NCBI RefSeq assembly: GCF_001307195.1
Contig: NZ_CP012808.1
Coordinates: forward strand, 1,612,001-1,676,000
DNA: 64,000 nucleotides
Origin: Acinetobacter equi
Lineage (GTDB): Bacteria > Pseudomonadota > Gammaproteobacteria > Pseudomonadales > Moraxellaceae
Direction: 5' to 3'
In this document: positions 9,174-18,020 of the stretch, piece by piece
Layout: the number at the start of each line of letters is the position of its first letter
How positions within the stretch are numbered: the stretch's first letter is position 1
Position numbers and translations under genes: made by a program
The notes under the pieces: generated by a model
Database searches by the model: none
What the model saw: the letters and a program-made list of their open reading frames with translations, nothing else
Told to the model about the DNA's origin: nothing

Positions 9174-9791
9174 TTATTCAAATGGACTAACATCACCAAC
9201 ACCACGACGAATAATTTCAGGATTATTTCCTGATAAATCAACAATACTTGTGGTAGAAAGAGTACCTAATCCACCATCAACTAAAACATCAATACGATTA
9301 CCTATTTGTAGTTCAATTTCATATGGATCATCTAAAGGTTCAGTTTGATTTGGTAAAATGAGTGTACTTGTTAATAAAGGTTCCCCTAATTCTTTTAATA
9401 GCATTCTACAGATTGGATTGCTTGGAATACGCAAACCGATCGTTTTCTTTTTAGGATGCATTAAACGACGAGGAACTTCACTTGTTGCAGGTAAAATAAA
9501 TGTTGTAACAGCAGGAGTATTGTTTTTAAGTAAACGGTACATTGCATTATCTACTTTTGCATATGTTGCAATGTCAGATAAATCTGCGCAGATAATTGCA
9601 TATTGATGCTTTGGTCCTAAACCTCGAATTTGTGAAATACGTTCCATTGCACTTTTATTACCAATTTGGCAACCAATAGCGTAAGCAGCATCTGTTGGAT
9701 AAACGATAACATCGCCTGCACGAATTCGTTCAACAGCCTGACTAATTAAACGTGATTGTGGATTTTCAGGATGTATTCGTAAATGCAGCAT
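9174..9791 (-). CDS. yciO: YciO/TsaC-family L-threonylcarbamoyladenylate synthase-like protein
   Basis: Sua5/YciO/YrdC-domain protein of about 205 residues covering a single domain. Conserved blocks are DVIVYPTDAAYAIGCQIGN, RISQIRGLGPKHQYAII, the PAVTTFILPAT strand, KTIGLRIPSNPICRMLL and STTSIVDLSG. The KKTIGLRIP form and the GPKHQYA segment fit YciO rather than the main TsaC. TsaC makes threonylcarbamoyl-AMP for the t6A37 tRNA modification; YciO is related but its role is less settled. Start: ATG at 9791 with AAAGGAT ahead is preferred over an upstream in-frame start that adds 20 unconserved residues. Confidence 0.85.
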   Translation of the reverse strand: MLHLRIHPENPQSRLISQAVERIRAGDVIVYPTDAAYAIGCQIGNKSAMERISQIRGLGPKHQYAIICADLSDIATYAKVDNAMYRLLKNNTPAVTTFILPATSEVPRRLMHPKKKTIGLRIPSNPICRMLLKELGEPLLTSTLILPNQTEPLDDPYEIELQIGNRIDVLVDGGLGTLSTTSIVDLSGNNPEIIRRGVGDVSPFE

Positions 9792-9877
9792 TTTTTTATC
9801 CTTTTCTGTATTGCATTGCTTATTATGTGTTCGTCTGACTATAAGATGCAATCTTTTAACATATTTAAAACTGTAAT

Positions 9878-10540
9878 TTAGCCGAGCATTTCTCGATTAA
9901 ATTCATCGGAATGTAACATTTTGCCATCTCTAGTACAGAAGCAAATACAAGAAATAAAGTGCTGTGCATCTCGAGGAAGGTGATCTTCGCCACTAAAATA
10001 TCGTTGTACTTGGGCGTATACATTATCTTTAAATGTACAGCCATCACCACCATCACCAGTCAGATTATCTAAAGAAACACGAAATTTTCGTCCAAATGCT
10101 TGAGCAAATAACCATTCAATAGCCTGAGGTTTGATTTCAACTTGCTCAAATAGAGCTTGCTGTTCAGCTGTACGACCATCTGGTGCATACCAATAGCCTA
10201 AGTCTGGTAATAAACGTCTTTTATCGCCTGCAATCGTCCAATGGCTAATTTCATGTAATGCACTATTGAAAAAACCATGTGCAAATTGAATACGTGCAGG
10301 AAGATTATTTTCAGCAGGAAAATATTCTGGTTCAAACTCCCCACGAATTAAAGTTACATTTAAATGAGCAAACCAATGATTAAAGTGTAAAATTAACCAA
10401 TCTACTTGATCTGGTTCTCTTTGTAAATTTGTCCAAGTCGATAGTTGCACTTCTAATGGTGAGCTGTCAGAATTAGAACAAGGAAGTGTGCTAGCAAGTG
10501 ATGAAATATTCACTTCTGTTTGCGGCTGCAACAGATGCAT
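9878..10540 (-). CDS. epmC: Elongation factor P hydroxylase (EpmC-like)
   Basis: Matches the EpmC (YfcM) family. The metal-binding HEISHW motif is followed by AGDKRRLLPDLGYWYAPDGR, the family hallmark, and later by RVSLDN and SGEDHLPRDAQHF. EpmC hydroxylates the beta-lysylated Lys of EF-P made by EpmA and EpmB. The first 25 or so residues (MHLLQPQTEVNISS) are not family-typical, so a slightly later start is possible. Neither efp nor epmA/epmB is in this window. Divergent from yceD. Confidence 0.85.
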   Translation of the reverse strand: MHLLQPQTEVNISSLASTLPCSNSDSSPLEVQLSTWTNLQREPDQVDWLILHFNHWFAHLNVTLIRGEFEPEYFPAENNLPARIQFAHGFFNSALHEISHWTIAGDKRRLLPDLGYWYAPDGRTAEQQALFEQVEIKPQAIEWLFAQAFGRKFRVSLDNLTGDGGDGCTFKDNVYAQVQRYFSGEDHLPRDAQHFISCICFCTRDGKMLHSDEFNREMLG

Positions 10541-10595
10541 ATTTTAATTTACCCAATTGGTCTGTCTTAATAAGTACAAAATTGTATCTTAATCT

Positions 10596-10624
10596 TTGAC
10601 AGAGTACTTATGAATTTGTAGAAT
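10596..10624 (+). promoter_or_regulatory. Putative yceD-rpmF promoter
   Basis: TTGACA (10596-10601) and TAGAAT (10619-10624) are 17 bp apart. The predicted transcription start falls only a few bases before the yceD ATG at 10638, and no Shine-Dalgarno box precedes that ATG, so the message may be nearly leaderless. Confidence 0.55.
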
Positions 10625-10637
10625 TGCCGCCTTAATT

Positions 10638-11195
10638 ATGTCAGCAAATACCTTTCCGGCACAGATTGAGCCGTTTAAATGGGCTGAGCAAGGCTTTACA
10701 TGGTCAGGAACACTACCATTGTCAAGCTTTCCTCGTATTGCCCGTGAAGCTGTTGGGTCAATTGATAATCAATTGGTCAATATAGACTGTAAACTATCAA
10801 TGGATGCATATCATCGCGTTGTTTGGTTAGATGGTCACGTTGAAACACAAGTTCCAATGGAATGTCAACGTTGTTTAAATGTTGTTGAAATTGAACTAGT
10901 TTCAGATTTTCATCTAGCTCTTGTGGATGATGAGTCACTGATAGAGCGCTTGGATGAGGATGCTGATTTCATCGTCTTAGGTGAGAGTGAAGCGACCACG
11001 AAAGGTGATTATGATGCACCTGCAATGGCCAATTTACTTGCACTAATAGAAGATGAAGTGTTACTGCTGTTGCCTTTGTCTCCTAAGCATGAGTCTTGTG
11101 AGCATAAGCATCAACCAGTCATTGAAGAGATTGCTGAAGAAAAACGGGATAATCCGTTTGATGTTTTGGCATCTTTAAAGGGTAAACTTAACTAA
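10638..11195 (+). CDS. yceD: YceD family 23S rRNA accumulation protein (DUF177)
   Basis: DUF177/YceD protein of 185 residues. It has the conserved VPMECQRCLNVVEIEL motif with two Cys, an acidic middle and the late DEVLLLLPLSPKHESC block with a further Cys, then the DNPFDVLASLKGKL end. In gammaproteobacteria YceD is needed for normal 23S rRNA levels and is nearly always encoded just before rpmF, as here. Confidence 0.92.
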   Translation: MSANTFPAQIEPFKWAEQGFTWSGTLPLSSFPRIAREAVGSIDNQLVNIDCKLSMDAYHRVVWLDGHVETQVPMECQRCLNVVEIELVSDFHLALVDDESLIERLDEDADFIVLGESEATTKGDYDAPAMANLLALIEDEVLLLLPLSPKHESCEHKHQPVIEEIAEEKRDNPFDVLASLKGKLN

Positions 11196-11272
11196 TTTTT
11201 GTGTTATACTCATAGGTATAAGACAATCAAATTTGTTCTGATCCATTTTTTCGATATTTGTAAGGAGCCATC

Positions 11273-11458
11273 ATGGCCGTTCAGCAAAACCGTAAAAGTC
11301 GCTCTCGCCGTGACATGCGCCGTTCACATGACGCTTTAACCGAGAATGCATTAACAGTAGATCAAACTACTGGTGAAACTCACCGTCGCCACCATGTATC
11401 TAAAGATGGTATCTATCGTGGTCGTCAATTATTCGCTAAAGCAGCTGATGCTGAATAA
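11273..11458 (+). CDS. rpmF: 50S ribosomal protein L32
   Basis: 61-residue basic protein starting [20 protein letters not shown], the L32 signature, with [12 protein letters not shown] near the end. This is the zinc-independent form, since the CxxC pair of zinc-binding L32 is absent. AAGGAG precedes the ATG. Co-transcribed with yceD. Confidence 0.98.
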   Translation: MAVQQNRKSRSRRDMRRSHDALTENALTVDQTTGETHRRHHVSKDGIYRGRQLFAKAADAE

Positions 11459-11495
11459 TTTGCGGTGATGCATTAGGCTTAAAGCTTAGTGGAAA

Positions 11496-11523
11496 AAATG
11501 GGAGCGAAAGCTCCCTTTTTTTG
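11496..11523 (+). terminator. Terminator after rpmF
   Basis: The stem GGGAGC/GCTCCC with a GAAA tetraloop is followed by eight T. Confidence 0.92.
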
Positions 11524-11654
11524 TTGTATTTGGCAATTACTAAAAACAAAATTAAATGATAAATTGCGCTCCAAGAAATAAGCTTGTACGAAAGCTAGTT
11601 GATATTCGGTCTTTATAAAACGAAATCGACATATCTTAATTAAAGGATTTATTT

Positions 11655-12641
11655 ATGTCTGCTAAACAACTAGAGCAAGCAACTCAGGCAACAAAAACAG
11701 CTTTTGTATTCCCAGGTCAAGGCTCACAAAAAGCTGGTATGTTGGCTGAACTTGCGGAACATTTTGTTGGTATTCGTGAAACTTTTACAGAAGCTTCAGA
11801 GGCTGTAGGTTTTGATTTGTGGAATATTGCGCAAATTGGCGAAGAGCTGAATCAGACTGAATTTACTCAGCCAGTGCTATTAACTGCAAGTATCGCATTA
11901 TGGCGTGTTTGGTTGGAGCTTGGTGGTGTTGTACCGAAATATTTAGCAGGACATTCTTTAGGTGAATACAGTGCCTTGGTTGCAGCTGGGGCAATGAGTT
12001 TAGCTGATGCTGTTAAGCTGGTTAATTTACGCGGTAAATTAATGCAAACTGCTGTACCTCAAGGTCAAGGCGCAATGGCAGCCATCTTAGGTCTAGATGA
12101 TGCCAAAGTTGTTGAACTTTGTGCAGATGTAACTGCGAACAGTGATGGTTCTGTAGATGCTGCTAACTATAATGCCAATGGACAAGTTGTTATTGCAGGT
12201 GATAAAGCGCTTGTAGAATTGGTGATGACAGCTGCAAAAGAAAATGGTGGTAAGGCAATAGGTCTTCCTGTATCAGTACCATCTCATTGTGCATTAATGA
12301 AGCCTGCAGCAGAACAGTTTGCTGAAGCTTTGGAACAAACTGCCATTGAGCTACCACGTATTCCTGTAATACAAAATGTAAACGCTGGAATTGCGTCTGA
12401 TGTGGTTGGATTACGCACGGCATTGACCGAACAGTTGTATCAATCTGTTCAGTGGACAAAAACAATGGATTTCCTTCAAAACGAAGGAATCGAATACATT
12501 GTTGAATGTGGTCCAGGCAATGTTCTTGCAAATTTAGCAAAACGTCTACCAAAAATTGAAAAAGCGTTACCACTCGATTCAAAAAATCGTTTGGATGATG
12601 CACTAAATGCCATTCTAGTGGCTGAAGGAAAGATTGCATGA
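11655..12641 (+). CDS. fabD: Malonyl-CoA:ACP transacylase
   Basis: Transfers malonyl from CoA to ACP to start fatty-acid elongation. FVFPGQGSQKAGML near residue 18, the nucleophile Ser (about 101) in AGHSLGEYSALVAAG, the catalytic His in VPSHCALM and VECGPGNVLANL near the C-terminus are all intact. 328 residues, slightly longer than the E. coli enzyme at the N-terminus. The stop overlaps the fabG start (ATGA). fabH and plsX, which often sit before fabD, are absent. Confidence 0.97.
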   Translation: MSAKQLEQATQATKTAFVFPGQGSQKAGMLAELAEHFVGIRETFTEASEAVGFDLWNIAQIGEELNQTEFTQPVLLTASIALWRVWLELGGVVPKYLAGHSLGEYSALVAAGAMSLADAVKLVNLRGKLMQTAVPQGQGAMAAILGLDDAKVVELCADVTANSDGSVDAANYNANGQVVIAGDKALVELVMTAAKENGGKAIGLPVSVPSHCALMKPAAEQFAEALEQTAIELPRIPVIQNVNAGIASDVVGLRTALTEQLYQSVQWTKTMDFLQNEGIEYIVECGPGNVLANLAKRLPKIEKALPLDSKNRLDDALNAILVAEGKIA

Positions 12642-13372
12642 CACAAGAACGCAAAGTTGCATTAGTAACAGGTGCGAGTAGAGGAATTGGCGCAGCCATT
12701 GCTCAACAACTCATACAAGATGGTTTTTTTGTTGTAGGGACAGCAACTTCAGAAGCAGGTGCTGAAAAACTTTCTACTTCATTTGCTCAAAATGGTGTGG
12801 GTAAAGTTTTAGATGTACGTGACGGTACTGCTATTGATGCGTTAATTACAGATATTGAACAAAACTACGGTTTTGTATTGGTATTGGTAAATAATGCCGG
12901 TATTACAAAAGATAATTTATTATTACGCATGTCTGAAGATGATTGGGACGATATTTTAAATATTCATTTAAAAGCGGTATATCGTTTATCTAAGCGTGTG
13001 TTAAAAGGTATGACGAAAGCTCGCTTTGGTCGCATCATTAATATTAGTTCAGTGGTTGCACATTTTGCCAACCCTGGACAAGCGAACTATTCTGCTGCAA
13101 AAGCAGGGATTGAGGCATTTAGCCGCAGTCTTGCAAAAGAAATGGGTAGTCGCCAGATTACGGTGAACTCTGTAGCACCTGGTTTTATTGCAACAGAAAT
13201 GACGGAACAGCTTAGCGAAGAAATTCGTAAAAAAATGAGCGATCAAGTGGCATTAAATCGTTTAGGCGATCCACAAGATATTGCAAATGCTGTAAGTTTC
13301 TTAGCATCAGATAAAGCAAGTTACATTACGGGTACAGTGTTACATGTAAATGGTGGTTTATACATGAGCTAA
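12638..13372 (+). CDS. fabG: 3-oxoacyl-ACP reductase
   Basis: NADPH-dependent short-chain dehydrogenase that reduces 3-oxoacyl-ACP. It shows the TGASRGIG cofactor motif (residues 11-18), NNAGIT, the catalytic Ser in NISSVVAHF, the YSAAKAG Tyr-Lys pair and a [11 protein letters not shown] substrate loop. 244 residues, normal. Coupled to fabD by a four-base overlap and followed by acpP. Confidence 0.96.
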   Translation: MTQERKVALVTGASRGIGAAIAQQLIQDGFFVVGTATSEAGAEKLSTSFAQNGVGKVLDVRDGTAIDALITDIEQNYGFVLVLVNNAGITKDNLLLRMSEDDWDDILNIHLKAVYRLSKRVLKGMTKARFGRIINISSVVAHFANPGQANYSAAKAGIEAFSRSLAKEMGSRQITVNSVAPGFIATEMTEQLSEEIRKKMSDQVALNRLGDPQDIANAVSFLASDKASYITGTVLHVNGGLYMS

Positions 13373-13458
13373 TAAGCTTAAGTATAAACTTTCAAAAAGT
13401 TAAAGATTCAATTAAACTAACGGCATTAAAAACGCCACAAGCAATGAGGAGAATTCCT

Positions 13459-13695
13459 GTGAGCGATATCGAACAACGCGTTAAACAAGCGGTTGCAGAA
13501 CAACTTGGTCTTAAAGCAGAAGAGATTAAAAACGAAGCATCTTTCATGGATGACTTAGGTGCAGACTCTCTTGATCTAGTAGAATTAGTAATGTCTTTCG
13601 AAAACGATTTCGACATCACTATTCCTGATGAAGATTCTAACGAAATCACAACTGTTCAATCTGCTATTGACTACGTTTCTAAGAAACTTGGTTAA
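13459..13695 (+). CDS. acpP: Acyl carrier protein
   Basis: 78-residue acidic carrier of acyl chains. The phosphopantetheine Ser (about residue 37) lies in [15 protein letters not shown]. The start is GTG at 13459, reading [12 protein letters not shown], with an AGGAG box eight bases upstream. The in-frame ATG at 13444 overlaps that box and is rejected. It feeds FabD/FabG here and also BioC and BioF in the biotin operon. Confidence 0.97.
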   Translation: MSDIEQRVKQAVAEQLGLKAEEIKNEASFMDDLGADSLDLVELVMSFENDFDITIPDEDSNEITTVQSAIDYVSKKLG

Positions 13696-13724
13696 TTGTT
13701 GATTTTCAGCTTTGCTGAATAAAA

Positions 13725-13750
13725 AAGACCACCTTTATGGTGGTTTTTTT
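13725..13750 (+). terminator. Terminator after acpP
   Basis: The stem ACCACC/GGTGGT (13728-13744) lies between an A run and a T run. Confidence 0.88.
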
Positions 13751-13781
13751 ATGCTATTGGCTTCTAAATGGAGATTTTATA

Positions 13782-14111
13782 GTGAACACTTCATATCAAT
13801 CTGCAATGTATATCGATTTTTTTCAAGTGATTGCACTTATACCCTGTGGAAAAGTAGCGACTTATGGACAGATTGCAAAAATGGCTGGTTGGCCAAAACA
13901 TGCAAGACATGTGGGCTTTGCATTAAAAAATCTAGATGGGCAATCCAATTTGCCTTGGTATAGAGTCATTAACTCTCAAGGAAAAATTCGCTTAATGAAA
14001 GAAAATGAACAAGGAGAAAATATTCAAATAATAAAATTACAAGAAGAAGGTATTGTTGTTTTGAATGGAAAAATAAATTTGAAACAATATTTGTGGGATG
14101 TAAATAAATGA
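13782..14111 (+). CDS. Alkyltransferase-like (ATL) protein
   Basis: 109-residue protein with the DNA-binding half of O6-methylguanine methyltransferase: IPCGKVATYGQIAKMAGWP, ARHVGFALKN and PWYRVINSQGKI. The alkyl-acceptor Cys of the usual PCHRV motif is replaced by Trp (about residue 59). This marks ATL proteins, which bind O6-alkylguanine and hand it to nucleotide excision repair without removing the alkyl group. Start: GTG at 13782 has a GGAG box at a good distance. An in-frame ATG at 13752-13754 precedes this box and would add unconserved residues. Confidence 0.87.
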   Translation: MNTSYQSAMYIDFFQVIALIPCGKVATYGQIAKMAGWPKHARHVGFALKNLDGQSNLPWYRVINSQGKIRLMKENEQGENIQIIKLQEEGIVVLNGKINLKQYLWDVNK

Positions 14112-14164
14112 AATCTCCTATTATTAAAATAAGAGATTTCTGGGCTTGGACAAGAACAATAAGG

Positions 14165-14608
14165 TTAATTTTTACGAACAATAAGAACAGGTGTTGTGCC
14201 TTCAGTTAATACGCTTTGAGCAACACTGCCTAAAAGAAGTTTTTTGAGCCCTGTACGACCATGAGAACCCATAATAATAAGGTCGGCTTTAATGTCTTCA
14301 GCAGCTTGTGAAATTTCTCTATGTACCAATTGACCTTCTAACAGACGCGTTTCAATTTCAATGCCATTTTCAGCAAATTTAGCTTTGGCATCTTCGAGTG
14401 ATTTTTGAATATAGCCTTTAGCACGTTCAATTAATTCATTTGTTTGAGAAGCAGTAATATATTCTGCAGCAATATAAGGATCTAATGTAAGTACTTGAAC
14501 AACAGTAATTTTACTTCCACATGTTTTTGCAAAATCTGCTGCTTTTTGTACCGCAGCATATGAAGTTTCTGAGCCATCAATAGGCACTAGAATATTTTGA
14601 AATGACAT
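14165..14608 (-). CDS. Universal stress protein (UspA family)
   Basis: 147-residue Usp domain with MSFQNILVPIDGSETSYAA at the start and the ATP-binding GSHGRTGLKKLLLGSVAQSV (Gly-x2-Gly-x9-Gly-Ser) near the end. It is therefore of the ATP-binding class. Start: ATG 14608 has AAGGAG ahead. The open frame runs 39 codons further upstream, but those residues are not Usp-like. Role: cytoplasmic stress adaptation. Confidence 0.93.
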   Translation of the reverse strand: MSFQNILVPIDGSETSYAAVQKAADFAKTCGSKITVVQVLTLDPYIAAEYITASQTNELIERAKGYIQKSLEDAKAKFAENGIEIETRLLEGQLVHREISQAAEDIKADLIIMGSHGRTGLKKLLLGSVAQSVLTEGTTPVLIVRKN

Positions 14609-14847
14609 GTTGTTGCTCCTTATCTTATTAAAATCAATTTTAAAAATATTATATTTAAATTTTATCTTCACTTTCATTCTAACTGAAAAAGTAAAGGAAG
14701 CAAGTAGATGAAGAAGATATTTCACTAAAAAGATTGTGAGATAAAACAGACATTTATTTTGTGATAAATATGGCGTATTTCATAGGTTTTAAGCTGAAAT
14801 CTATGTGCGTCATGACATAGATTTCATTTATAAATAATTGATTTTAT

Positions 14848-15822
14848 TTAATCAGTGAAATGAATTGGCATCCACTGATAGCTTTTACCATCTTGTGAAT
14901 AAATGTGACCTATACCAGGAAAAGGTAAATGTGGCGCAGCAATGGTTTGTCCATTTTGAGCATAATCTGCAAATTGTTTTAGGCGTGTTTGTACCGCTTG
15001 TTCAGGATCAATATCATATTCAATTGCCGTTTCAGGGCGATCAAATTGAATAGTATGAGAGTGAACAATATCACCAATAAAAATAACATCTTTTTGAGGT
15101 GTTTTAAGCTTGTAGCTAAAGTGTCCAGGTGTATGACCAGCGGTACTGATTACTTCAAAGCCGTTGATTTGATCACCTAATTTAAATGTTTTAAATTGCT
15201 GTTTTGCTTGATAAGGCGCAAGTGCAGTTTTAATTTTATCGGTAGTTGCTAAATAACCAGATTGTTTTTCTTTTGGAATAGATTTAAGCGATTTGGGGTT
15301 TAACCAATAGTTGGCTTCATCTTCAGCAACGTAAATTGTAGCGTTTGGAAAGTTGGCTACGCCATTTTTACTGACACCACATGAATGGTCGGGGTGTAAG
15401 TGGGTAAGTAAAATGGTATCTACTTGTTCAGGTTGATAACCTGCTGCTTTTAAGTTCGTACTTACAGAGCCTAAATGAGCACCAAAACAGTCGGCTGTAC
15501 CGCTGTCGACTAATGTTAGCGTATTGCTATTCTTCACTAAGAATGCATTTACAGAAGTTTGAATGCCTTTAGCTTGATCTGCATAATATTTTTTTAAGAT
15601 GTTTTGAATTTCTTCATTTGATAAATTTTTAAATAGTGATGGAGAAATAAAATTTGTACCATCAAGTAAAGCAGTAATTTGTACACCATCCATTTGATAA
15701 TGATAGTAACCAGCGACTTGTTTTTGTTGTGGTTGGATACTTTGGTAGTTAGTTGCTTGAGCCGTAGTTATGGTCATAGTGCTAAGGCTAAGCGCAAGGA
15801 AGAGGGGTTTTAGGTTTTTCAT
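14848..15822 (-). CDS. Exported metallo-beta-lactamase-fold hydrolase
   Basis: About 324 residues. The signal peptide is MKNLKPLFLALSLSTMTITT with cleavage near AQA. The metal-binding motif LLTHLHPDHSCGV (HxHxDH), GHTPGHFSY and FIGDIVHSH complete a two-metal MBL site, with a distal His in APHLPFPGIGH. The layout resembles lactonase-like and quorum-quenching MBL proteins of Acinetobacter and other proteobacteria. The substrate cannot be fixed from sequence, and no class B beta-lactamase signature is seen. Start could also be ATG 15834, four codons earlier. Neither has a strong ribosome site. Confidence 0.82.
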   Translation of the reverse strand: MKNLKPLFLALSLSTMTITTAQATNYQSIQPQQKQVAGYYHYQMDGVQITALLDGTNFISPSLFKNLSNEEIQNILKKYYADQAKGIQTSVNAFLVKNSNTLTLVDSGTADCFGAHLGSVSTNLKAAGYQPEQVDTILLTHLHPDHSCGVSKNGVANFPNATIYVAEDEANYWLNPKSLKSIPKEKQSGYLATTDKIKTALAPYQAKQQFKTFKLGDQINGFEVISTAGHTPGHFSYKLKTPQKDVIFIGDIVHSHTIQFDRPETAIEYDIDPEQAVQTRLKQFADYAQNGQTIAAPHLPFPGIGHIYSQDGKSYQWMPIHFTD

Positions 15823-15964
15823 GATTGGCGCCATTGAATATAAAATGATTAGTTTTTAGCATAAAAAACTTAAATCATGTTACTTTCTTAAAAGTTAAAA
15901 ACTTTTATTATTAGAGTTTTAATCTATAAGAATTTGTATTTTTTATTTTAAAAAGAGAAAAATA

Positions 15965-16582
15965 ATGTTGTTGAAAAAAGTATTAATGATTGGTTGTTTA
16001 TTATTTATGTCAACAACTTACGCTAAAGATATGATATTGGTTAAAGCTGGTGATGTTCAGATTATTCAACAAAATTGTAATGAAAACACCTATGAATGTG
16101 ATTATGTTAAAAAATACAAAGGTAAATCAGAGCTATTGATTGAAAAATGGAGTAAGACAGTAATTCCATATCAATTTAGCCCTAATTTAATTGGTTTGCG
16201 TTTGGGAGCAACTGGATCTAATCATATATTAGAAATTTATGATTCAAATGACAAAAAATCTATTTTTTATAATGTAATTATGGTTGATGAACAAAATAAA
16301 TGTTTTTTAAATCAAGAGAATGATGGTAAAAAACATCAGAAAATTGCTTTTTATAGACTTCCTAGCCTTCAAGTGTTTTTTGAAATAAGTTCGAAAAATA
16401 AAGATTTTAGAAATTTTAAAGATATTTCTTCAAAATATATTGATGAAGAGGATAACTCATTTAATTTTGATTACTCAAGAATGATGGATAATGAGGTATA
16501 TTTCCAACAAGTAAAAATTTTAGATGTATGTGGTCGCATGCCAAAAATAATTCAAGAAGATATAGATGATAGCAGTGAGTAA
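15965..16582 (+). CDS. Secreted protein of unknown function
   Basis: 205 residues, not recognised. A signal peptide (MLLKKVLMIGCLLFMSTTYA, cleavage after YA) precedes a Lys- and Asn-rich mature part. Two Cys (QNCNENTYECDY) early in the mature chain could form a disulfide, with two more Cys later. Acidic end (EDIDDSSE). Sits alone between genes on the opposite strand and is unusually AT-rich. A periplasmic role is inferred from the leader only. Confidence 0.6.
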   Translation: MLLKKVLMIGCLLFMSTTYAKDMILVKAGDVQIIQQNCNENTYECDYVKKYKGKSELLIEKWSKTVIPYQFSPNLIGLRLGATGSNHILEIYDSNDKKSIFYNVIMVDEQNKCFLNQENDGKKHQKIAFYRLPSLQVFFEISSKNKDFRNFKDISSKYIDEEDNSFNFDYSRMMDNEVYFQQVKILDVCGRMPKIIQEDIDDSSE

Positions 16583-16629
16583 TAAATTTTATATTTAATT
16601 TTTAAATAATATTAGAGTATAGAATTAAT

Positions 16630-17091
16630 TTACTGAGAGCGTATTAATTTTCGCCATTCTAATAATGTACAAATAATTGTAGTAGGTAATATTAGGAAAA
16701 GTTGTATGTACAATATTTTGATATATCCTAAATTGGTAAACCATAGAAATAAAAATAAAAGAATAGGCAACCACATAAAACCTAAGAGGTAGCCATAAAT
16801 AAATACTTTTAGAAAATTAGCTTTATAGATTTTCTTTTTGAAGAAAATATGAAAAATTCTATCTGTAATAAATGCTGGTAATATCCCGATTAAGAAACTA
16901 AAAGGTGTTAATAATAAAAGATATGCTAACATTGGAAAAATAATAGATGGTGTTACAAGACCTTTAATAAATCTTAACGGTTCATAAAAGAAAATATGAC
17001 TGTGAAAGACAATGGTAATACAAAGTAAACCGATAAATGGCCCTAAGAGAATAAATAAAGAAGATCTGATGGGTTTTATTTTATTATTCAT
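16630..17091 (-). CDS. Small multi-pass membrane protein, unknown
   Basis: 153 residues, not recognised. Four hydrophobic segments can be drawn: about 10-30, 45-70, 95-115 and 120-140. Lys-rich turns lie between them and the C-terminus is short and basic (LLEWRKLIRSQ). The start MNNKIKPIRSSLF fits an inner-membrane protein. Next to two other unknown AT-rich genes. Confidence 0.55.
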   Translation of the reverse strand: MNNKIKPIRSSLFILLGPFIGLLCITIVFHSHIFFYEPLRFIKGLVTPSIIFPMLAYLLLLTPFSFLIGILPAFITDRIFHIFFKKKIYKANFLKVFIYGYLLGFMWLPILLFLFLWFTNLGYIKILYIQLFLILPTTIICTLLEWRKLIRSQ

Positions 17092-17255
17092 TTTTATTAA
17101 TTTATAAAGTTTTGAAAAATTAGTATATATACAAGCCAGTTTATAAAATCTGAATATATATCTAAACGATGACTTATTTTATAGCAAAATTTTATATGAA
17201 GTTAAAAATTATGCCAAATAATATTTAAAAATATATTCAGTATATAAATAATTTT

Positions 17256-17957
17256 TTATTTTTCATGCTTTAGTATTTCATCAAAGTCTACTAATTCAAA
17301 CTCTTGAAGGTCACAATTAGCAAGTTCACAACGAGTTTGTTGATATTCCTCAGCGCCCATAGAAGCTTTTGCTTTATTTTCCCAGAACTCAGCTTTTTGA
17401 ATATCTTGTTTTTCATTTGGTAGTCTAAAACTATATTCATCGACTAAAACTCGTTGTGCAAGAGGTGACCCTTGGTGACCAGCTTTTTCAAGCATTGCTA
17501 TGTATTTTTCAGTATTTGAACTTGATTCATAAAATTGTGCTAATAGATATGAGGCATATGCATTATTCTCATTTGAAAGCTTTTCGATAGGTGTTAAATC
17601 TATCTGATCTAATAAATCATATTCTCGAAAAAAGAAAGAATATTCTAAAAGTGCCATTGATGCAGAAGTATCACCTTTTTTAGAAAATTCTATTAATTTT
17701 GCTATGAAATTTTCTTTTTTTTGATCAATATAATGAGTAATTTTATATTCATCGTTTTCATCTAAAAGAGTTTTCAGTTGAATATCTATATTGGAATTAG
17801 TTTCATCATCTAGTGAAAAGGTATTAAGCAAGTTTTGAAATTGAGATTTTTGATTTTGCACCTGAGGGCTAAATGTATAAGTGACTTCATTGATACTTGC
17901 ATGAGAAAGCATAGGAGTTAAGAAATAAGTGAATAGAATTATTAAATATTTATACAT
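17256..17957 (-). CDS. Exported protein with Sel1/TPR-like helices
   Basis: 233 residues. Signal peptide MYKYLIILFTYFLTPMLSHA, then a helical mature part. From about residue 110 the pattern ASMALLEYSFF, AYASYLLAQFYESS and GHQGSPLAQRVLVDEYSF resembles Sel1-like repeats (Ala, Leu and Gly spacing), which mediate protein contacts. Two Cys close together near the end (RCELANCDLQ) may form a disulfide. No enzyme motif. Function unknown; periplasmic scaffold is the best guess. Confidence 0.6.
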   Translation of the reverse strand: MYKYLIILFTYFLTPMLSHASINEVTYTFSPQVQNQKSQFQNLLNTFSLDDETNSNIDIQLKTLLDENDEYKITHYIDQKKENFIAKLIEFSKKGDTSASMALLEYSFFFREYDLLDQIDLTPIEKLSNENNAYASYLLAQFYESSSNTEKYIAMLEKAGHQGSPLAQRVLVDEYSFRLPNEKQDIQKAEFWENKAKASMGAEEYQQTRCELANCDLQEFELVDFDEILKHEK

Positions 17958-17986
17958 TTTTTATCCTGATAATTAATTTTTATAAG

Positions 17987-18015
17987 AAAAAGGCTTCTTT
18001 CGAAGCCTTTTTTTT
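17987..18015. terminator. Terminator after metG, on the 5' side of the 17256 gene
   Basis: The stem AAAAAGGCTTC/GAAGCCTTTTT with a TTTC loop is flanked by A and T runs. It ends metG, which is transcribed leftward. Confidence 0.85.
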
Positions 18016-18020
18016 GTCAG

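Noticed and set aside
12190..12699. 169-residue minus-strand ORF across fabD and fabG
   Set aside because: Shadow of two confirmed genes in the opposite frame.
14108..14141. Inverted repeat GAAATCTC/GAGATTTC between the ATL and uspA genes
   Set aside because: Long AT loop and no T tail. It could be a weak terminator but I would not annotate it.
14848..15822. Metallo-beta-lactamase resistance gene
   Set aside because: The MBL fold is shared by many hydrolases. Sequence features fit lactonase-like proteins and not class B beta-lactamases.
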